From contig JAQWCW010000026.1 in the NCBI GenBank assembly GCA_028705775.1, forward strand, positions 1-39,092: DNA of 39,092 nt, read 5' to 3'. Made by a program: the position numbers and the translations under genes. How positions within the stretch are numbered: position 1 is the first letter of the stretch; each line of letters begins with the position of its first letter. The stretch is from Eubacteriales bacterium. Its GTDB lineage: Bacteria > Bacillota > Clostridia > Christensenellales > Aristaeellaceae. The notes below the pieces were generated by a model. It saw only the letters and a program-made list of their open reading frames with translations. It was not told the origin of the DNA and ran no database searches. Positions 38,726-39,092 of the stretch are shown here, piece after piece.

Positions 38726-38887
38726 ATGTCAGGTGCGAATATTCTGCGTATCAGTGAACAGCTAACAGCCTTTTGCGAAAATGCTCCATACGCATATGCA
38801 AAGAGTACTCAGCGCGCATTCGCAGAAATCGTCCATGCTTACCATGAAAAATATTTGACGACCCTCAATAAAAGACTTGCATTTTAA
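38726..38887 (+). CDS. Possible small ORF or gene remnant, 53 aa
   Basis: ATG at 38726 opens 53 codons ending TAA at 38885-38887. The product would be helical and starts M-S-G-A-N-I-L-R-I-S-E-Q-L. There is no convincing ribosome binding site, its codon choice is AT-richer than the his genes, and its end overlaps the -35 box of the tRNA promoter. It could be a relic of an integrase-like N-terminal domain beside a tRNA, but that is a guess. Confidence 0.25.
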   Translation: MSGANILRISEQLTAFCENAPYAYAKSTQRAFAEIVHAYHEKYLTTLNKRLAF

Positions 38888-38905
38888 TTTCCCCTTTGCT
38901 ATAAT
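38877..38905 (+). promoter_or_regulatory. Promoter of tRNA-Arg
   Basis: TTGCAT (38877-38882) and TATAAT (38900-38905) are 17 bases apart, about 30 bases upstream of the mature tRNA. Confidence 0.75.
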
Positions 38906-38935
38906 GATAAAGCTGATTTGAGAGAGTCAGTATGT

Positions 38936-39012
38936 GGGCTCGTAGCTCAGCTGGATAGAGTGTTTGACTACGAATCAAAAGGTCGTGGGTTCGAATCCCG
39001 CCGGGCTCACCA
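38936..39012 (+). tRNA. tRNA-Arg (anticodon ACG)
   Basis: A full cloverleaf can be drawn. The acceptor stem GGGCTCG pairs with CGGGCTC (two G-T wobbles). The D-arm is GCTC-AGCTGGATA-GAGT, the anticodon arm TTTGA-CTACGAA-TCAAA with anticodon ACG (read as ICG), and the T-arm GTGGG-TTCGAAT-CCCGC. The discriminator is A and CCA is encoded (39010-39012). It reads CGN-box arginine codons. Confidence 0.95.
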
Positions 39013-39015
39013 CCT

Positions 39016-39056
39016 CATCTGATAGGATTTGATACAATCCTATCAGATGATTCTTT
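39016..39056 (+). terminator. Terminator after tRNA-Arg
   Basis: CATCTGATAGGATT (39016-39029) and AATCCTATCAGATG (39036-39049) are perfect 14-base arms around a 6-base loop, followed by ATTCTTT. It begins three bases after the CCA end. Confidence 0.85.
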
Positions 39057-39092
39057 ATAGGCAAAAGGCTGAAAATCCTTGAGATACAAGGG

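Larger units (their letters stand above)
38612..38935. other. Gap between hisI and tRNA-Arg
   Basis: The region holds no well-supported gene, no clear terminator for the his operon, one possible 53-codon ORF and the tRNA promoter. Base use is AT-richer than in the neighbouring genes. Confidence 0.5.

Overview
The window looks like chromosome from a low-branching Firmicute, probably an uncultivated gut-type Clostridia. The clues are consensus sigma-A promoters (TTGACA-17-TATAAT), strong GGAGG ribosome binding sites, a Firmicute-type BY-kinase/PHP-phosphatase capsule module, the clostridial DUF512-der-plsY neighbourhood, HisZ with short-form HisG, and a CadC-type repressor. I cannot name a species. 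About 29 protein genes and one tRNA are supported. Most are ordinary housekeeping or accessory genes.

Layout. 1-1592: yebC, then ogt behind a strong intergenic hairpin. 1776-2177: a small membrane ORF that runs convergently into the next cluster. 2096-8366 (minus): a compact envelope-polysaccharide module of membrane 4,6-dehydratase, LCP ligase, a small secreted acidic protein, Wzz/YveK, BY-kinase and PHP phosphatase, with no glycosyltransferase, flippase or polymerase. 8493-11998 (minus): a heterodimeric ABC exporter with one degenerate and one canonical ATP site, just downstream of a 763-aa membrane-anchored AraC regulator (12117-14408). 14409-15384: no gene seen, but a degenerate 74-bp tandem repeat. 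15385-16329: secreted four-SH3 protein. 16330-16764: dispersed repeats. 16765-19135 (minus): tdk, acyl-CoA thioesterase, MFS transporter. 19362-24224: DUF512 radical-SAM protein, der, plsY, xylB. 24225-24983: a cluster of hairpins and MITE-like repeats. 24984-28350 (minus): metallophosphoesterase, AEC transporter and a 540-aa exported protein made of two related halves. 28700-30408: glnK-amt behind a potentially structured leader. 30667-33454 (minus): CadC/SmtB-type repressor, Zn/Cd P-type ATPase, NUDIX hydrolase. 33829-38611: hisZGDBAI. 38936-39012: tRNA-Arg(ACG) and terminator.

How the parts fit. The BY-kinase, its YveK activator and the PHP phosphatase would form a phosphorylation switch on polysaccharide assembly, with LCP attaching product to the wall; the sugar-assembly genes must lie elsewhere. 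The metal operon is self-regulating, with one operator filling the promoter spacer. GlnK and Amt form the standard ammonium sensing and uptake pair. The his operon starts from a consensus promoter followed by an inverted repeat, but lacks hisC, hisH, hisF and hisE.

I did not find a clearly new defence or biosynthetic system. The most informative non-genic signals are three families of short structured repeats. One copy of family B appears to be inserted inside a copy of family A, and a family-B end supplies the stop codon of the 540-aa protein. The 5' leader of glnK and the his operator are the best regulatory candidates.
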